Part shown: piece after piece, positions 1-12,547 of the stretch
How the letters are laid out: each line of letters opens with the position of its first letter
Numbering within the stretch: position 1 is the first letter of the stretch
Assembly (NCBI GenBank): GCA_902538255.1
Contig: CACBEJ010000001.1
Location: 240,021 to 304,020, forward strand
From: an uncultured Pelagibacteraceae bacterium
Lineage (GTDB): Bacteria; Pseudomonadota; Alphaproteobacteria; Pelagibacterales; Pelagibacteraceae
Reading direction: 5' to 3'
Length of the DNA stretch: 64,000 bases
Position numbers and translations under genes: made by a program
The notes under the pieces: generated by a model
Told to the model about the DNA's origin: nothing
The model's input: only the letters and a program-made list of their open reading frames with translations
Database searches by the model: none

Positions 1-2
1 AA

Positions 3-827
3 AAAATAAACGAAAAATTAAAAAAAGAAAAAGTTGATATAACTTTACCTGAAAGACCATTTGTTAGAGGAAAAGTTCATCCGGTCTCACAAACCATTGA
101 TGAAATTTCATCTATTTTCTCTGAAATAGGATTTAGTGTTGAGGAAGGCCCTGATGTTGAAAATGAATATAACAACTTTACTGCTTTAAACACACCTGAC
201 AATCATCCAGCAAGAGATATGCATGATACATTTTACTTAGATGAAAACAAAGAGGTTTTGTTACGAACTCATACTTCACCAGTTCAAATTAGAACAATGC
301 TAAAAGACAAACCCCCATTTAAGATCATTGCTCCTGGGAGAACTTATAGATCTGATAGTGATCAAACACATACACCAATGTTTCATCAAGTAGAAGGTTT
401 GCATATTGATACAAACATTAATATGGGGCATTTGAAAGGATGCTTGAATTATTTTATTAAAAAATTTTTTGAAGTCGAAAAAATTCAAATGAGATTTAGA
501 CCTAGTCATTTTCCATTCACAGAACCATCTGCAGAAGTCGATATTGGTTATGAAATAAAAGATGGTAAAATAATTATCGGAGAAGGAGATAAGTGGCTTG
601 AAATTTTAGGTTGTGGCATGGTGCATCCTAATGTTTTAAGAAATGTAAAAGTAGACCCATCTAAATATCAAGGATATGCCTTTGGCATAGGTATAGACCG
701 ATTAGCGATGCTTAAATACGGCATTAATGATTTAAGAGCGTTTTTTGATTGTGACTACAGATGGTTAAATCATTTTGGTTTTGATCCACTTGATGTTCCT
801 TCAAATTACAGAGGTTTAAGCAGATGA
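3..827 (+). CDS. pheS: Phenylalanyl-tRNA synthetase alpha subunit (5' truncated by window edge)
   Basis: Frame is open from base 3 ([36 protein letters not shown]...); class II motifs [10 protein letters not shown] and [16 protein letters not shown]-like; followed by pheT. Confidence 0.96.
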   Translation, partial: KINEKLKKEKVDITLPERPFVRGKVHPVSQTIDEISSIFSEIGFSVEEGPDVENEYNNFTALNTPDNHPARDMHDTFYLDENKEVLLRTHTSPVQIRTMLKDKPPFKIIAPGRTYRSDSDQTHTPMFHQVEGLHIDTNINMGHLKGCLNYFIKKFFEVEKIQMRFRPSHFPFTEPSAEVDIGYEIKDGKIIIGEGDKWLEILGCGMVHPNVLRNVKVDPSKYQGYAFGIGIDRLAMLKYGINDLRAFFDCDYRWLNHFGFDPLDVPSNYRGLSR

Positions 828-3232
828 AGATTACATATGATTGGTTAAAAGATCATTTAAAAGTAAGTGCTAAAGAAGATAAACTTCTTGAGAAACTAAC
901 AGACATAGGTCTTGAGGTTGAGAGTATTGAAAACTTATCTGAGGGATTAGATTTATTTAAGGTAGCAAAAATTACAAAAACAGAAAAGCATCCTAATGCA
1001 GATAAACTTAAAGTTTGTGATGTTGATGTTGGTAATAAAGAAATTAAAAAAGTTGTTTGTGGTGCTGCAAATGCGAGAGAGGGCCTTCTTACTATATATG
1101 CCCCACCAGGCGCAATAATTCCAAAAAACAAAACTAAACTTGTTGTTGCTAAAATAAGAGATGTTACATCTTATGGAATGCTATGTTCTGAATCTGAATT
1201 GAATTTATCAGATGAAAGTGAAGGGATTACTGAGCTTCCGTCATCAAAATATGCAAAAAATATTGGAAAAAGTTATTTTTCTAAACCAAGTTCTAATCTT
1301 ATAGATTTATCAATTACACCAAATAGACCAGACTGTCTTGGTGTTCGGGGGATAGCGAGAGATTTATCAGCTGCAGGTTTTGGAAACTTAAAACCAATAA
1401 AAGATAAAAAAATAAAATCTAATAAAAAACAAACCTTAAAAGTAAAAATAACAAAAGAAAAAAATCAAGGCTGTCTATCTTTTGGTAGCTGCTTGATAAC
1501 TAACGTCAAAAATACAAAAAGCCCTCAATGGCTTAAAGATAAATTGATTTCTACAGGACAAAAACCAATATCTGCGATTGTAGATATTACAAATTATGTC
1601 ATGATTGATATTAATCGTCCTTTGCATGCTTACGATGCTGACAAAATTGATAATGGAATAATTGTTAGAAATTCAAAGTCAGGAGAAGAATTTACTGCTC
1701 TAGATAATAAAAATTATAAACTAGATGATGGAATGTGTGTAATAAGTGATAACAAAGGTGTATTAGGTCTAGGAGGAATTATTGGAGGAACAAGATCTAG
1801 TACAGAGCTAGATACAAAAAATGTTTTATTAGAGTCGGCTTATTTTGATCCAAGATCAATCAGAAAAACTGCAAAAAAATTGAATATCGATACAGATGCT
1901 AAATTTAGATTTGAAAGAGGCATTGATCAATTATCTATTGAAGATGGATTAAATAAAGCAGCTTTTTTAATCAAAGAAATTTGTGGTGGTGAAATTAGTA
2001 AAATAGATATTCAAAAAATTGAGTCTTATAAAAACAAATTAATAAAATTTGAACCAAAAACATTTGAAAAAATTACTGGTTTTAAAATTTCAATCAAGGA
2101 AATGATAAACATTCTAGAAAAACTTGGTTTTAAATTAAAAAAAGAAAAAAAATTCTTAAAATTATTAGTTCCCTCTTGGAGACCAGATATTATTCAAGAA
2201 ATTGATGTAGTTGAGGAACTTGTAAGAATTTGTGGTTATGAAAAAATAAAAATAGAAAATCCTATTAAAGAAAGATTAAAAAATACTTTAAATCCAACTC
2301 AAAAGTTATTTCACTTTCTTCAAAGGGCAGTAGCATCTAAAGGATATTTGGAAGCAATTACTTGGTCTTTTACAGACTCTAAATATAATGATCACTTTAA
2401 AGAATACTGTAAAGAAATAAAAATTATAAATCCAATTAGTTCTGAATTGGGAGTATTAAGAAATTCAATTTTTTCAAATTTAGTAATGAACATGAGCAAA
2501 AACTTAGATAGAGGAATTAAGGATCTATCAATATTTGAAATAGGGCCAATATTTTATGGTTCACAACCTGGAGAACAGACTACAGTTCTTTGTGGTTTGT
2601 CCGCTGGAAAAAAATCTAGACTTTCATGGATTGAAAAAGAGAGGCATATTGACGTTTTTGACATTAAAAGAGATGTTATACAAACTTTAGTAGAAGCTGG
2701 TTATGATTCAGAAAAATTTTATATTGACGATGAAAGCCCTAATTATTACCATCCAGGAAAATCAGGTAGAGTATTTTTAAATAAGGGAAAAGATGAAGTC
2801 GCTGCTTATTTTGGTGAAATTCATCCGAATATCATCAAAACACTTGATATTAAAACAGATTCTTTAGTAGGATTTGAAATATTTCTAGACAATTTAAAAC
2901 AACCAAAAAAATCTTTAAAAGATCTAAAATCAAAATATTCGGTATCTGACTTCCAAAAATCTGAGAGAGATTTTGCATTTATAGTTGATAAAAAAATAAG
3001 TGTGCAAGATTTAGTAAGTGTTATATCAAATATTGATAAAAATTTAATTTCAAATATTAAAGTTTTTGACGTTTACGAGGGAGACAATATTCCTGAGAAT
3101 AATAAATCAATTGCTATAAGTGTTACTATACAATCGTCGGAAAAAACTTTAACGGATAATGACTTAGAAAAAATTAATAATTTGATTATAGAAAAAGTTG
3201 AAAATAAAATTGGTGCTAAAATCCGTTCCTAA
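824..3232 (+). CDS. pheT: Phenylalanyl-tRNA synthetase beta subunit
   Basis: 802 aa; N-terminal tRNA-binding domain, B3/B4 and B5 regions, C-terminal anticodon-binding fold; overlaps pheS by 4 nt. Confidence 0.97.
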   Translation: MKITYDWLKDHLKVSAKEDKLLEKLTDIGLEVESIENLSEGLDLFKVAKITKTEKHPNADKLKVCDVDVGNKEIKKVVCGAANAREGLLTIYAPPGAIIPKNKTKLVVAKIRDVTSYGMLCSESELNLSDESEGITELPSSKYAKNIGKSYFSKPSSNLIDLSITPNRPDCLGVRGIARDLSAAGFGNLKPIKDKKIKSNKKQTLKVKITKEKNQGCLSFGSCLITNVKNTKSPQWLKDKLISTGQKPISAIVDITNYVMIDINRPLHAYDADKIDNGIIVRNSKSGEEFTALDNKNYKLDDGMCVISDNKGVLGLGGIIGGTRSSTELDTKNVLLESAYFDPRSIRKTAKKLNIDTDAKFRFERGIDQLSIEDGLNKAAFLIKEICGGEISKIDIQKIESYKNKLIKFEPKTFEKITGFKISIKEMINILEKLGFKLKKEKKFLKLLVPSWRPDIIQEIDVVEELVRICGYEKIKIENPIKERLKNTLNPTQKLFHFLQRAVASKGYLEAITWSFTDSKYNDHFKEYCKEIKIINPISSELGVLRNSIFSNLVMNMSKNLDRGIKDLSIFEIGPIFYGSQPGEQTTVLCGLSAGKKSRLSWIEKERHIDVFDIKRDVIQTLVEAGYDSEKFYIDDESPNYYHPGKSGRVFLNKGKDEVAAYFGEIHPNIIKTLDIKTDSLVGFEIFLDNLKQPKKSLKDLKSKYSVSDFQKSERDFAFIVDKKISVQDLVSVISNIDKNLISNIKVFDVYEGDNIPENNKSIAISVTIQSSEKTLTDNDLEKINNLIIEKVENKIGAKIRS

Positions 3233-3235
3233 AAA

Positions 3236-5044
3236 ATGAGTTCAATTGATAACATAAGAAATTTTGCAATAATTGCACATATTGATCATGGAAAATCAAC
3301 TATTGCTGATCGCATTATCCACAGTTGTGGTGGATTAACTGAAAGAGAGATGAAAGCTCAAGTTTTAGATTCAATGGATATTGAAAGAGAAAGAGGTATC
3401 ACGATTAAAGCCCAAACAGTTAAATTAAATTATAAAGCTAAAAATGGAAAAAATTATATTTTAAATATTATTGATACTCCAGGTCATGTAGATTTTAGTT
3501 ACGAAGTAAGTAGATCTTTATACGCATGTGAAGGTTCAATTTTAATTGTAGATAGTACACAGGGTGTTGAAGCACAAACTTTAGCAAATGTTTATCAAGC
3601 TTTAGATACTAATCATGAGATTGTACCGGTTTTAAATAAAGTTGATTTACCTGCATCTGATTTAGTTAGAACGAAAAAACAAATTGAGGATGTGATAGGA
3701 ATTGATACCGAAAATGCAATTCCATGTTCAGGTAAAACTGGTGAAGGAATAGAAAATATCTTAGAGCAAATAATTACAACATTACCTGCTCCTGAGGGAA
3801 AAAGTTCAGCGCATTTAAAATGTTTATTAGTTGATAGCTGGTACGACACGTATCTAGGCGTAGTAATTTTAGTCAGAGTGATTGACGGTAAACTTTCAAA
3901 ACACATGAAAATAAAGATGATGTCAACCAATCAAGAATATATTGTTGAAAAAGTAGGAGTTTTTACCCCAAAACCAGTAGATATAAATGAATTAAAAACA
4001 GGTGAAATTGGATTTATTACAACTGGGATTAAAGTTTTATCTGAAACAAAAGTTGGAGATACAATTTGTGATGCTTTACAACCATTAAAAGAAGCACTGC
4101 CTGGATTTAAACCAAGTAAACCAGTGGTATTTTGTGGATTATTTCCTGTTGATAGTTCAGAATTTCAGAAACTAAAAGATGGTTTAGCTAAATTACAATT
4201 GAATGATGCTAGTTTTTCATTTGAACCCGAGTCTTCATCTGCTTTAGGCTTAGGTTTTCGATGTGGATTTTTAGGTTTACTCCATTTAGAGATTGTTACA
4301 GAAAGACTAGAAAGAGAGTTTGACGTAAATTTATTAACAACAACACCAGGAGTTGTTTACAAAGTTCATTTACACAATGGAAATATAATCGATTTACAAA
4401 ATCCATCAAGCTTACCTGACCCCACTTTAATTAAATACGTAGAAGAGCCTTGGATAAAAGCAACAATAATAACACCTGATCAATATTTAGGATCAATAAT
4501 TAAAATGTGTCAGGATAAAAGAGGTGTTCAAACTAATTTAAGTTATTCAGGAAATAGAGCTGTAGTAAATTATGAACTCCCTTTAAATGAAGTAGTTTTT
4601 GATTTTAATGATAGATTAAAATCTATGACTAGTGGATATGCTAGTTTTGATTATGAGATTATTCAACATAGAGAAGGAGATTTGGTAAAACTTGGAATCT
4701 TAGTAAATGGTGAATCTGTTGATGCTTTAGCCATGATGATACATAAGGATTTTGCTCAAAAAACCGGAAGGGAAGTTTGTGAAAAATTAAAAGATTTAAT
4801 ACCACGCCATAATTTTATGATACCACTGCAAGCTGCAATAGGTGGAAAAATTATTGCAAGAGAAACAATAAAAGGATTTAAAAAAGATGTGCTCACTAAA
4901 ATTCATGGTGGCGGTGCAACAGATAGAAAAAGAAAATTATTAGAAAAACAAAAAAAAGGTAAGGCCAGGTCCAAACAGTTTGGAAGAGTAGAAATACCAC
5001 AAGAAGCTTTCATAGGCGTGCTAAAAATTAATAAACAAAATTAA
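3236..5044 (+). CDS. lepA: Elongation factor 4 (LepA)
   Basis: 602 aa; [35 protein letters not shown], LepA C-terminal domain. Confidence 0.98.
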   Translation: MSSIDNIRNFAIIAHIDHGKSTIADRIIHSCGGLTEREMKAQVLDSMDIERERGITIKAQTVKLNYKAKNGKNYILNIIDTPGHVDFSYEVSRSLYACEGSILIVDSTQGVEAQTLANVYQALDTNHEIVPVLNKVDLPASDLVRTKKQIEDVIGIDTENAIPCSGKTGEGIENILEQIITTLPAPEGKSSAHLKCLLVDSWYDTYLGVVILVRVIDGKLSKHMKIKMMSTNQEYIVEKVGVFTPKPVDINELKTGEIGFITTGIKVLSETKVGDTICDALQPLKEALPGFKPSKPVVFCGLFPVDSSEFQKLKDGLAKLQLNDASFSFEPESSSALGLGFRCGFLGLLHLEIVTERLEREFDVNLLTTTPGVVYKVHLHNGNIIDLQNPSSLPDPTLIKYVEEPWIKATIITPDQYLGSIIKMCQDKRGVQTNLSYSGNRAVVNYELPLNEVVFDFNDRLKSMTSGYASFDYEIIQHREGDLVKLGILVNGESVDALAMMIHKDFAQKTGREVCEKLKDLIPRHNFMIPLQAAIGGKIIARETIKGFKKDVLTKIHGGGATDRKRKLLEKQKKGKARSKQFGRVEIPQEAFIGVLKINKQN

Positions 5045-5048
5045 TATT

Positions 5049-5756
5049 ATGAGATTTTTGAGAGATTTTTTTAGAAGTATAAAATATAAATTAAAATTTA
5101 TTGGAATAAAAAAAAACTTAAATTATAGCTATTTATCTAATGGCAACACAAATCAAGAATTAAAGGATTTAATGGATCAGTATGGAAGCGACAAAGGGGG
5201 GAAAAATAATCATCATAATTTCACTTATTACTATTCTCAAATATTTAACAGTAAAAAAGAAAAAATAAAAAATTTTTTAGAGATTGGATTGGGTACAAAC
5301 AATACAGATATTCCAAGCAATATGGGACAGGAGGGAAAACCATTAGCTTCACTTAGAGCTTGGAGAGACTATTTTGTTAACGCTAATATTTATGGCGCTG
5401 ACATTGATAAAAGTATCTTAAAAAATGAGGAGAGAATCAAAACTTATTTTGTTGACCAAACTAATTCAAAATCTATTGCAGATATGTTCAAAAATATTGG
5501 TATTTCTAAATTTGATGTGATTTTAGAGGATGGTCTTCATGAATTTAATGCCAATATTTGTTTTTTTGAAAATTCAATTAGATTTTTGGCTGATGATGGG
5601 ACTTATATTATTGAGGACGTATATTACAAAGATCAAGAAAAATTTATAAAATATTTTGAAAAAAAAAAATATAATTTTTCAATTATTGATATCTTTCACC
5701 ATAAAAATATTGCCAATAACTGTTTGATAGTAATAGAAAAAAATGAGAAAGAATAA
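5049..5756 (+). CDS. Class I SAM-dependent methyltransferase-like protein (surface glycan type)
   Basis: NFLEIGLGTNN...ASLRAWRDYFVNANIYGADID...FDVILEDGLHEF resembles methyltransferases of polysaccharide loci. Confidence 0.75.
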   Translation: MRFLRDFFRSIKYKLKFIGIKKNLNYSYLSNGNTNQELKDLMDQYGSDKGGKNNHHNFTYYYSQIFNSKKEKIKNFLEIGLGTNNTDIPSNMGQEGKPLASLRAWRDYFVNANIYGADIDKSILKNEERIKTYFVDQTNSKSIADMFKNIGISKFDVILEDGLHEFNANICFFENSIRFLADDGTYIIEDVYYKDQEKFIKYFEKKKYNFSIIDIFHHKNIANNCLIVIEKNEKE

Positions 5757-6552
5757 AATTTTTGACTGCATAACTTTTTTTGATGAAAATTTTTTAACTA
5801 ATTTAAGATTTGAGATTTTAGATAAAGTTGTAGATTATTTTATTGTTTGTGAATCCAAGTTTGATCATAAGGGTGGTCCTAAGCCTATAAATTTTTTTTT
5901 AAAGAATAATAAATTTAAAAATAGAGTGAGACATTTAGTTATTGAGGAACAATTTCCAGATTTATCAAATGGATGGTTAGCAGAAAGTTATCAGAGAGAA
6001 AAAATATTTAATGGTTTAAATGATGCAAGTGATGATGATTATATTATTTTTTCTGACTCTGATGAAATTCCCAACCCAAAAATATTAGAAAATTTTTCTT
6101 TAAAAAAAAAATTTGCAATTTTTCTTCAAAAAATGTTTGTTTATAAAATTAATATTTTTAATAAATATGAAACACCCTGGGAGGGTACAAGAATTTGTCA
6201 AAAGAAATTTTTAAAAAGTTTTACTTTTTTAAGAAAAAAAATTGTTAAGAGAAATGTTTTCAAACCTTTTTGGAGAGTTGATATTGAAAAAAATATTGAA
6301 ATAATTGAAAATGGAGGCTGGCATTTTAATAATCTCTATAATATAGAAACAATCTCAAAAAAAATTAAAATATTTCCTCATTCTGAATTTCATTCAGACG
6401 AATATACAAATTTAGAAAAAATTAAAGTAAGAATAGATAATCTAGAAGATCTTTTTGGTAGGGGACATGTATATGAAAAAGTTTCGTTAGATAAAAATTA
6501 TCCACAATATATTCTAGAAAACTTAAAACTCTTCAAGGATTATATAATTTAA
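5743..6552 (+). CDS. Glycosyltransferase family 17-like protein
   Basis: IFDCITFFDENFLTNLRFEILDKVVDYFIVCESKFDHKG and DYIIFSDSDEIPNP are GT17-like. Confidence 0.8.
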   Translation: MRKNKIFDCITFFDENFLTNLRFEILDKVVDYFIVCESKFDHKGGPKPINFFLKNNKFKNRVRHLVIEEQFPDLSNGWLAESYQREKIFNGLNDASDDDYIIFSDSDEIPNPKILENFSLKKKFAIFLQKMFVYKINIFNKYETPWEGTRICQKKFLKSFTFLRKKIVKRNVFKPFWRVDIEKNIEIIENGGWHFNNLYNIETISKKIKIFPHSEFHSDEYTNLEKIKVRIDNLEDLFGRGHVYEKVSLDKNYPQYILENLKLFKDYII

Positions 6553-6553
6553 A

Positions 6554-7249
6554 GTGTTTAAAATTTTTTTTTTAATAAAGAGCAAATCATCATTTAAAAT
6601 ATGTTTGAATTTTTTAATAAGTAAATTTAAAAACATTCTAGATAAAAAAAAAATTGTATCATCTAAAAGGAAGCATCAATCATTTATAAAGACCAAAAAA
6701 ATTACAAAAGATTATTTTTCCTCACATGCATTTAACTTTTTGAATTATTTAAAAAATTTAAAAGCAGACTTTGATTACCTTGAGATAGGATCTTATGAGG
6801 GTAATTCAGCAATATTTGTAGCTAAAAATTTTGATAAATCAAAAATATATTGTGTAGATAACTGGGAACAAACGAATGAATATGCTGATCATAAGAATTA
6901 CTATAGTGTTGAAAAAAATTTTGATCTTAATATAAAAGATTATAAAAATGTATCTAAAATTAAAATGTCTAGTGACGATTTCTTTTTAGAAAATAGAAAA
7001 AATTTTGATGTAGTTTATATTGATGGTTATCATTATGGACCTCAAGTTTTAAAAGATTGTAAAAACGCTTGGAAATACCTTAAAAATAACGGCTACTTAG
7101 TTTGTGATGATTATATTTGGAACTTTTATAAAAATATAGAAGAGAATCCATGTTATGCTATTAATCAATTTTTAAGTGAAATTAATGGTTATTTTAAAAT
7201 TGAAAAAATTTCAAATAGTCAAATTTTTATAAAAAAGATTAATTCATAA
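6554..7249 (+). CDS. Class I SAM-dependent methyltransferase, GTG start
   Basis: DYLEIGSYEGNSAIFVAKNF...IYCVDNWEQ...FDVVYIDGYHYGPQVLKDCKNAWKYLKNNGYLVCDDY. Confidence 0.8.
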   Translation: MFKIFFLIKSKSSFKICLNFLISKFKNILDKKKIVSSKRKHQSFIKTKKITKDYFSSHAFNFLNYLKNLKADFDYLEIGSYEGNSAIFVAKNFDKSKIYCVDNWEQTNEYADHKNYYSVEKNFDLNIKDYKNVSKIKMSSDDFFLENRKNFDVVYIDGYHYGPQVLKDCKNAWKYLKNNGYLVCDDYIWNFYKNIEENPCYAINQFLSEINGYFKIEKISNSQIFIKKINS

Positions 7250-7262
7250 AGTTTTATAACCG

Positions 7263-7346
7263 ATGAAATATAAGTTTTTTAACATATGCCAAGTATCTTT
7301 AAAGAGAGACATTTCACTTACAATTAAAAATTACGAAAAATTTTAA
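7263..7346 (+). pseudogene. Possible relict of a polysaccharide-type gene (27-codon ORF)
   Basis: Translates as MKYKFFNICQVSLKRDISLTIKNYEKF*; read in another frame, the following bases give FKDYII*, as at the GT17 C-terminus. Confidence 0.3.
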
Positions 7347-7374
7347 AGACTATATAATTTAAAATATATTTTTA

Positions 7375-8226
7375 ATGAAAAATTTATTTCTTTGTTCATT
7401 TGCAAGCTCTGATTTAAAAAGAAGCGCAGTAAGATTTGAAGAGCAAGCTATTAATATGCGTATTTATAAAAAAATCAAAATATATGGATATAACGATTTA
7501 TCGAAAGAAAAAAAAATACAAATCAGCAATTTTTTCAAAATTAAACAAAAAAGATTATATGGTTATGCTTGTTGGAAAGCATTTGTCATAAAAAAATTAT
7601 TAGATCAGATGCCAGAAGACTCTATACTACAGTATTCTGATATAGGTTGTCACTTAAATTCTAAAGGCTTAAATAGACTAGAGGAATACGTTAGACTGTG
7701 TGATAAAAATGGTATTTTAACATTTCAGTATAAAAAACCGAATTTTGAAAACTTCAATAATTTTAAATTTCAAGAATATTACGAATATCAATATACAAAA
7801 GCAGATGCTTGGAAATATTTAAACATTAGCGATAATTCAGAAATATTGAAAACAAAACAAATTTGGTCTGGAACAATTTTTTTTAAAAACAATAAGTTTG
7901 CTAGGGAGATATTGGACAAATGGAATAGTTTATTAGATATTAACAAATTAATTGATGATAGTGCTTCTATATCAAAAAATCATAAAGATTTTATAGAACA
8001 TAGACATGACCAAAGTTTATTTTCATTGATATGTAAAAAAAGAAACGTTTATAGTCTTTCAGCCTCAGAATGTGAATGGGCTGAAGTAAATAATTCTAGA
8101 ACATGGGATCATTTAATTAATTTTCCAATCCATGCAAGAAGAGATAAAAGATATAATTTTTTAAAACGTTTTTTTAATAGACAAAAAAAAAATCTTAACA
8201 GGATGTTTAATTATGAAAAAAATTGA
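7375..8226 (+). CDS. Putative glycosyltransferase / nucleotide-diphospho-sugar transferase-like protein
   Basis: RLYGYACWKAFVIKKLLDQMPEDSILQYSDIGCHLN and WSGTIFFKNNKFAREILDKWNSL pattern; sits in glycan islet. Confidence 0.55.
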   Translation: MKNLFLCSFASSDLKRSAVRFEEQAINMRIYKKIKIYGYNDLSKEKKIQISNFFKIKQKRLYGYACWKAFVIKKLLDQMPEDSILQYSDIGCHLNSKGLNRLEEYVRLCDKNGILTFQYKKPNFENFNNFKFQEYYEYQYTKADAWKYLNISDNSEILKTKQIWSGTIFFKNNKFAREILDKWNSLLDINKLIDDSASISKNHKDFIEHRHDQSLFSLICKKRNVYSLSASECEWAEVNNSRTWDHLINFPIHARRDKRYNFLKRFFNRQKKNLNRMFNYEKN

Positions 8227-9010
8227 AATGTATTGTGTTACAAATAAAGATTCTCCTCATTTAAATAAGACTCCTTATAATCTTGCTGCTGTTGGAAGAA
8301 ACCACTTTTCAAAAAATTATCTTAGGTGTGATAATAAAGACAATATTTTTTACAAAGAAAAAAATTACTCTGAGTTAACATTTCATTATTGGTATTGGAA
8401 AAATATGTTAAGTTTTAATAAAAGTGAGTGGATCGGATTTTGTCAAAGAAGAAGATTTTGGATTAAAAAAGAGTCAGTAGGTCAAAGAATAAACGTAAAA
8501 AATCTCAATGATCATTTATTAACCCATATTCCTGATAATATTGGAGATATAGAAAGTATAATATGTGAATCCATATCTGTGACTGGATCTAAAAGAAGTA
8601 AAATTTTTAAAAGAGGCTGGAGAAATATAATTAAAAATCCATCAATTTTTTTTAATAGAAAAAAACACAATATTTTACTTCATTTTGATATGTATCACGG
8701 ATACGGAAATCTAAATAAAGCAATCAACGTCTTGAACGATGAGGATAGAGAAGAATTTAGAAATTTTGTTAATGTAAATAATATCTTTAATCCACATATC
8801 ATGTTCATTTCAAAACATGAAGTTTTAGATAAATGGTTTAAATCATTGTTTCCATGGCTGGAAAGATGTGAGAAGGTATTTGGATTTAATGATTTACTTG
8901 GCTATGATAAAACTAGATTGTATGCTTATTTAGCTGAAAGATATCTTTCATTTTGGTTTAAAAAATATACCAAATATTTAGAGCAGCCATGGATTACAAT
9001 TGAAACTTAG
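8213..9010 (+). CDS. DUF4422-like exopolysaccharide/glycosyltransferase protein
   Basis: [33 protein letters not shown] resembles the DUF4422 motif. Confidence 0.55.
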   Translation: MKKIEMYCVTNKDSPHLNKTPYNLAAVGRNHFSKNYLRCDNKDNIFYKEKNYSELTFHYWYWKNMLSFNKSEWIGFCQRRRFWIKKESVGQRINVKNLNDHLLTHIPDNIGDIESIICESISVTGSKRSKIFKRGWRNIIKNPSIFFNRKKHNILLHFDMYHGYGNLNKAINVLNDEDREEFRNFVNVNNIFNPHIMFISKHEVLDKWFKSLFPWLERCEKVFGFNDLLGYDKTRLYAYLAERYLSFWFKKYTKYLEQPWITIET

Positions 9011-9099
9011 GAGAGGTGGCCGAGTGGTTGAAGGCGCACGCTTGGAAAGCGTGTAAAGGAGCAATTCTTTCATGGGTTCGAATCCCATTCTCTCCGCCA
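9010..9099 (+). tRNA. tRNA-Ser (anticodon GGA), CCA encoded
   Basis: Acceptor GGAGAGG/TCTCTCC, anticodon loop CTTGGAAAG, long variable arm, GGTTCGAATCC T-arm, GCCA end; first base is the G of the upstream TAG stop. Confidence 0.96.
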
Positions 9100-9181
9100 T
9101 TAATTAAGCCTTATATTTCAACATTAATAAACACTTTTTATTAATTGTTTAAAAAGATAAATCAGCAATTATTTTAAAAAA

Positions 9182-9190
9182 TGTTATAAT
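9182..9190 (+). promoter_or_regulatory. Possible extended -10 promoter for gyrB
   Basis: TGTTATAAT (TGN-TATAAT) 23 nt upstream of the gyrB ATG; no good -35. Confidence 0.4.
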
Positions 9191-9203
9191 TTATTTTTCC
9201 TAA

Positions 9204-11264
<2,061 letters not shown>

Positions 11265-11266
11265 AA

Positions 11267-12547
11267 ATGAAGTTTTTTGAAACTTCAAAATATTTTTCAT
11301 TTAAAAAATCAACTTATATAACATTAAGATGGATTGGAATTATAGGTCAATTGATTGCAGTAAATTTTGTATATTTTTTTTTAAATTCTGACTTTAATGT
11401 TACCACATCAAATATAATAATATTTTTTGGTGTATTAAGTAATTTATATTTGATTTTTATTTATAAACAAACACAACTTTCAGATAGGTCTGCATTTCTA
11501 TTCTTACTAATAGATATTTTGCAATTAGGTATTCTTCTTTATTTATCAGGGGGGGTAACCAATCCATTTGTAATTTTTATATTAATACCAAGTGTTTTTT
11601 CTTCATCAAACTTAAGTTTAAGAACTAATACTTTATTAGTAATACTAACAATAATTATAATTATATTTTTAACACTTGATCACAAAGATTTGCCAATTAA
11701 TTTAAATAGTGATTTTCATAATAATCATTATTTTTATTATTCCATCCCAATATCATTAATCATAGCTTTAGTGTTCTTAAACTACTTCGCAATGACATTT
11801 GGAACACAATCTAGATTGAGAAAAGAAGCTTTAGGCAAAATGGAAGAAGTAATGGCCAAAGAACATGAGCTTTTATCTTTAGGTGGTCAGGCTGCTGCTG
11901 CAGCACATTCTTTAGGAACCCCGTTATCAACAATTACAATTATTGCTCATGATTTAATGAAGCAATTTAAGGGACAGAAAGATATAGAAAAAGATATTGA
12001 ATTATTAAATAGTCAGGTTAACCGATGTAATGAGATTCTAAAGCGTTTAACTCTTAATCCCGTTGAAGAAGATGAATTTATTGATAAAGATATTAACATG
12101 AGAGATTATTTGAATGAAATTATTTTGTCATTCAAAGAAATTAGTAAAAAAAATTTTGTGTTTAATTTTGATCAAGACTCAAACCCCAAAAAGATAAATA
12201 AATCAATTGAAATAGTATACGGACTAAGAAATTTTATAGGGAATGCTAATAAATTTGCTAAAAACACTATTTTCATCAATTTAAAAAGTGATAGTGAAAT
12301 TACGGAGATTACCGTTGAAGATGATGGATATGGTTATCCTAGAGACATTATTTCAAAAATTGGAGAACCCTATTTAAAATCTAATTATTCTAAAGATAGA
12401 TCGAAGGAAGGTTTAGGTCTTGGATTGTTTATTGGAAAAACCTTACTAGAAAAAAATTTTGCATCAGTGAATTGTAGGAACTCAAAAACCCGTAGTGGTG
12501 CAGAAATTAATATAAGATGGAAAAATAAAGAATTATTTAATATTTAG
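11267..12547 (+). CDS. regB: RegB/PrrB/ActS-type sensor histidine kinase
   Basis: N-terminal TM segments; [28 protein letters not shown]-box typical of Reg[18 protein letters not shown]-binding motif. Confidence 0.85.
   Translation: MKFFETSKYFSFKKSTYITLRWIGIIGQLIAVNFVYFFLNSDFNVTTSNIIIFFGVLSNLYLIFIYKQTQLSDRSAFLFLLIDILQLGILLYLSGGVTNPFVIFILIPSVFSSSNLSLRTNTLLVILTIIIIIFLTLDHKDLPINLNSDFHNNHYFYYSIPISLIIALVFLNYFAMTFGTQSRLRKEALGKMEEVMAKEHELLSLGGQAAAAAHSLGTPLSTITIIAHDLMKQFKGQKDIEKDIELLNSQVNRCNEILKRLTLNPVEEDEFIDKDINMRDYLNEIILSFKEISKKNFVFNFDQDSNPKKINKSIEIVYGLRNFIGNANKFAKNTIFINLKSDSEITEITVEDDGYGYPRDIISKIGEPYLKSNYSKDRSKEGLGLGLFIGKTLLEKNFASVNCRNSKTRSGAEINIRWKNKELFNI

Noticed and set aside
853-1131. Minus-strand ORF inside pheT (also 300-509, 3613-3930, 9842-10063, 31784-32056, 33347-33599, 37618-37833, 56507-56861, 61588-61902 and similar)
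   Set aside because: Shadow ORFs opposite strong conserved genes; low-complexity, no motifs, expected in AT-rich DNA
5049-9010. Idea that the islet is a phage or integrative element
   Set aside because: No integrase, transposase, phage gene or visible direct repeat of the tRNA 3' end at the lepA side
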